13,202 nt of DNA. Source: an uncultured Eubacteriales bacterium (GTDB taxonomy: Bacteria; Bacillota; Clostridia; Oscillospirales; CAG-272). The stretch's first letter is position 1. The number at the start of each line of letters is the position of its first letter. The stretch covers positions 1-13,202 of the forward strand of contig CAKRPQ010000056.1 of the NCBI GenBank assembly GCA_934385225.1. Reading direction: 5' to 3'. The notes under the pieces were generated by a model. The model was given only the letters and a program-made list of their open reading frames with translations. It searched no databases and was not told where the DNA came from. Position numbers and translations under genes: made by a program. Shown here one piece after another: positions 12,593 to 13,202 of this stretch.

Positions 12593-12639
12593 AAAAAAGA
12601 GTACGGAAAACGGTGCAAAACCGATCCGTACTCTTTTTT
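12593..12639 (-). terminator. Nested-stem intrinsic terminator of the FAD-dehydrogenase gene
   Basis: AAAAAAGAGTACGG (12593-12606) and CCGTACTCTTTTTT (12626-12639) are perfect 14-bp arms starting 2 nt past the stop codon. Inside, CGGT (12611-12614) pairs with ACCG (12620-12623). On the minus strand the stem ends in TTTTTTGCTTTTTT, a strong U tract. A run of T at the other end could give weaker termination of plus-strand transcripts. Confidence 0.88.
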
Positions 12640-12640
12640 A

Positions 12641-13202
12641 TCAGATTAGTTTTCTGCCCATGAGAACGCCCATGACGGAAGCCATCATAAGCCCTCTCGT
12701 CCAGCCGCTCGAATCGCCGAGGCAATGCAGACCTGCTATATTGGTGTTGAAATTCTCGTCCATCTTTACTCTGTTACTGTAAAATTTGAGTTCGGGAGAG
12801 TAAAGGAGCGTTTCTGTCGAAGCAACGCCGGGAACGACCTGATCCATCGCCTGAATGAAGTTGACGATATTTGTCATTGCGCGATAAGGAATTGCAGCCG
12901 TTATATCGCCCGCAACAGCGTCAAGAAGCGTGGGACGGAGGTTTGACTGCGCAAGCTCCTTTGCCCATGTTCTCTTACCGTCAAGAATATCACCGTATCT
13001 CTGGCAGAGGATATGTCCCGCTCCCAGCATATTCGTGAGTTCGCCGACCTTCTGCGCATACTCTATCGGCTGGTTGAACGGAACGCTGAAATTATGCGAA
13101 ACAAGTATCGCAAAGTTCGTATTATTCGATTTAAGTTCCTTATACGAGTGACCGTTTACAACGGCGAGGTTATTATCGTAATTCTCCTGACTTACAAAGC
13201 CG
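12641..13202 (-). CDS. FAD-dependent oxidoreductase (FAD-utilizing dehydrogenase family), C-terminal part
   Basis: The reading frame stays open to the window edge, so the N-terminal part, including the dinucleotide-binding fold, is missing; 186 residues are visible. The last 30 residues, GLHCLGDSSGWTRGLMMASV followed by MGVLMGRKLI, are the typical C-terminal FAD-binding segment, where a Gly-Asp contacts the flavin ribityl chain and a helix follows. Upstream are an HNFSVPFNQPIEYAQKVGEL segment, an LRPTLLDAV segment and an AIPYRAMTNIVNFIQAMDQV segment, as in clostridial NAD(FAD)-utilizing dehydrogenases. Substrate is unknown. An internal ATG at 13030 could be mistaken for the start, but the frame clearly continues through conserved sequence. 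A strong terminator lies right behind the TGA stop. Confidence 0.85.
   Translation of the reverse strand, partial: GFVSQENYDNNLAVVNGHSYKELKSNNTNFAILVSHNFSVPFNQPIEYAQKVGELTNMLGAGHILCQRYGDILDGKRTWAKELAQSNLRPTLLDAVAGDITAAIPYRAMTNIVNFIQAMDQVVPGVASTETLLYSPELKFYSNRVKMDENFNTNIAGLHCLGDSSGWTRGLMMASVMGVLMGRKLI

Noticed and set aside
12641..13030. Complete 129-residue gene starting at ATG 13030
   Set aside because: The frame continues upstream to the window edge through sequence typical of the FAD-utilizing dehydrogenase family; this ATG is internal.
1..13202. Mobile elements, CRISPR arrays, tRNA or rRNA genes, defence systems
   Set aside because: No transposase, integrase, spaced direct repeats, cloverleaf-like sequence or nuclease/toxin motifs were recognised; TraX alone is not evidence of a conjugative element.

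Overview
This is a 13.2 kb stretch of a Bacillota chromosome, most likely a clostridial (Oscillospirales/Christensenellales-like) anaerobe. The evidence is inferential: strong AGGAGG-type ribosome binding sites, several TTG starts, sigma-A promoters with extended -10 elements, a DivIVA-family protein, Xpt, a FeoA/FeoB pair and a flavoprotein of the clostridial FAD-utilizing dehydrogenase type. No mobile element, rRNA, tRNA or CRISPR array was recognised, and codon and base usage look even throughout, so this reads as core chromosome rather than an island. No stretch longer than 300 bases lacks a gene.

Left part (1-4311). A truncated O-antigen ligase/polymerase-like membrane protein runs leftward from its own promoter. 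Next to it is a leftward feoA-feoB ferrous iron uptake pair, with the two genes overlapping by 50 nt. A DtxR/MntR-family metalloregulator runs the other way. The 91-bp divergent region between feoA and the regulator carries an operator-like sequence resembling a Bacillus MntR box, and the regulator carries the MntR-type set of metal ligands. The regulator's 3' end overlaps, tail to tail, an unidentified six-helix membrane protein gene. A perfect 27-bp terminator palindrome lies inside the overlap.

Middle part (4396-9119). A cytoplasmic M14 zinc carboxypeptidase stands alone on the plus strand and converges on a coupled xpt-traX pair on the minus strand (xanthine salvage plus a TraX-family membrane protein). 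Divergent from xpt is a three-gene overlapping plus-strand operon: a DivIVA-domain coiled-coil protein, an XRE-type regulator with a helical-repeat C-terminus, and a small lipoprotein ending in a His/Cys-rich domain. A bidirectional 15-bp hairpin terminator closes the operon.

Right part (9123-13202). All genes are on the minus strand. From upstream to downstream they are the C-terminal half of an FAD-dependent dehydrogenase, a nested-hairpin terminator, a YegS/DagK-type lipid kinase with an inverted-repeat leader, a second nested hairpin, and a coupled pair encoding a membrane-anchored D-alanyl-D-alanine carboxypeptidase and an M42 aminopeptidase. The kinase, the two coupled peptidases, the M14 enzyme and the DivIVA protein all suggest envelope maintenance and growth.

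I did not find a clear-cut novel system. The most interesting points are the MntR-like control of an iron transporter, the terminator embedded in the regulator's coding sequence, the DivIVA/XRE/lipoprotein operon, and the alternative-pairing leader of the lipid kinase.
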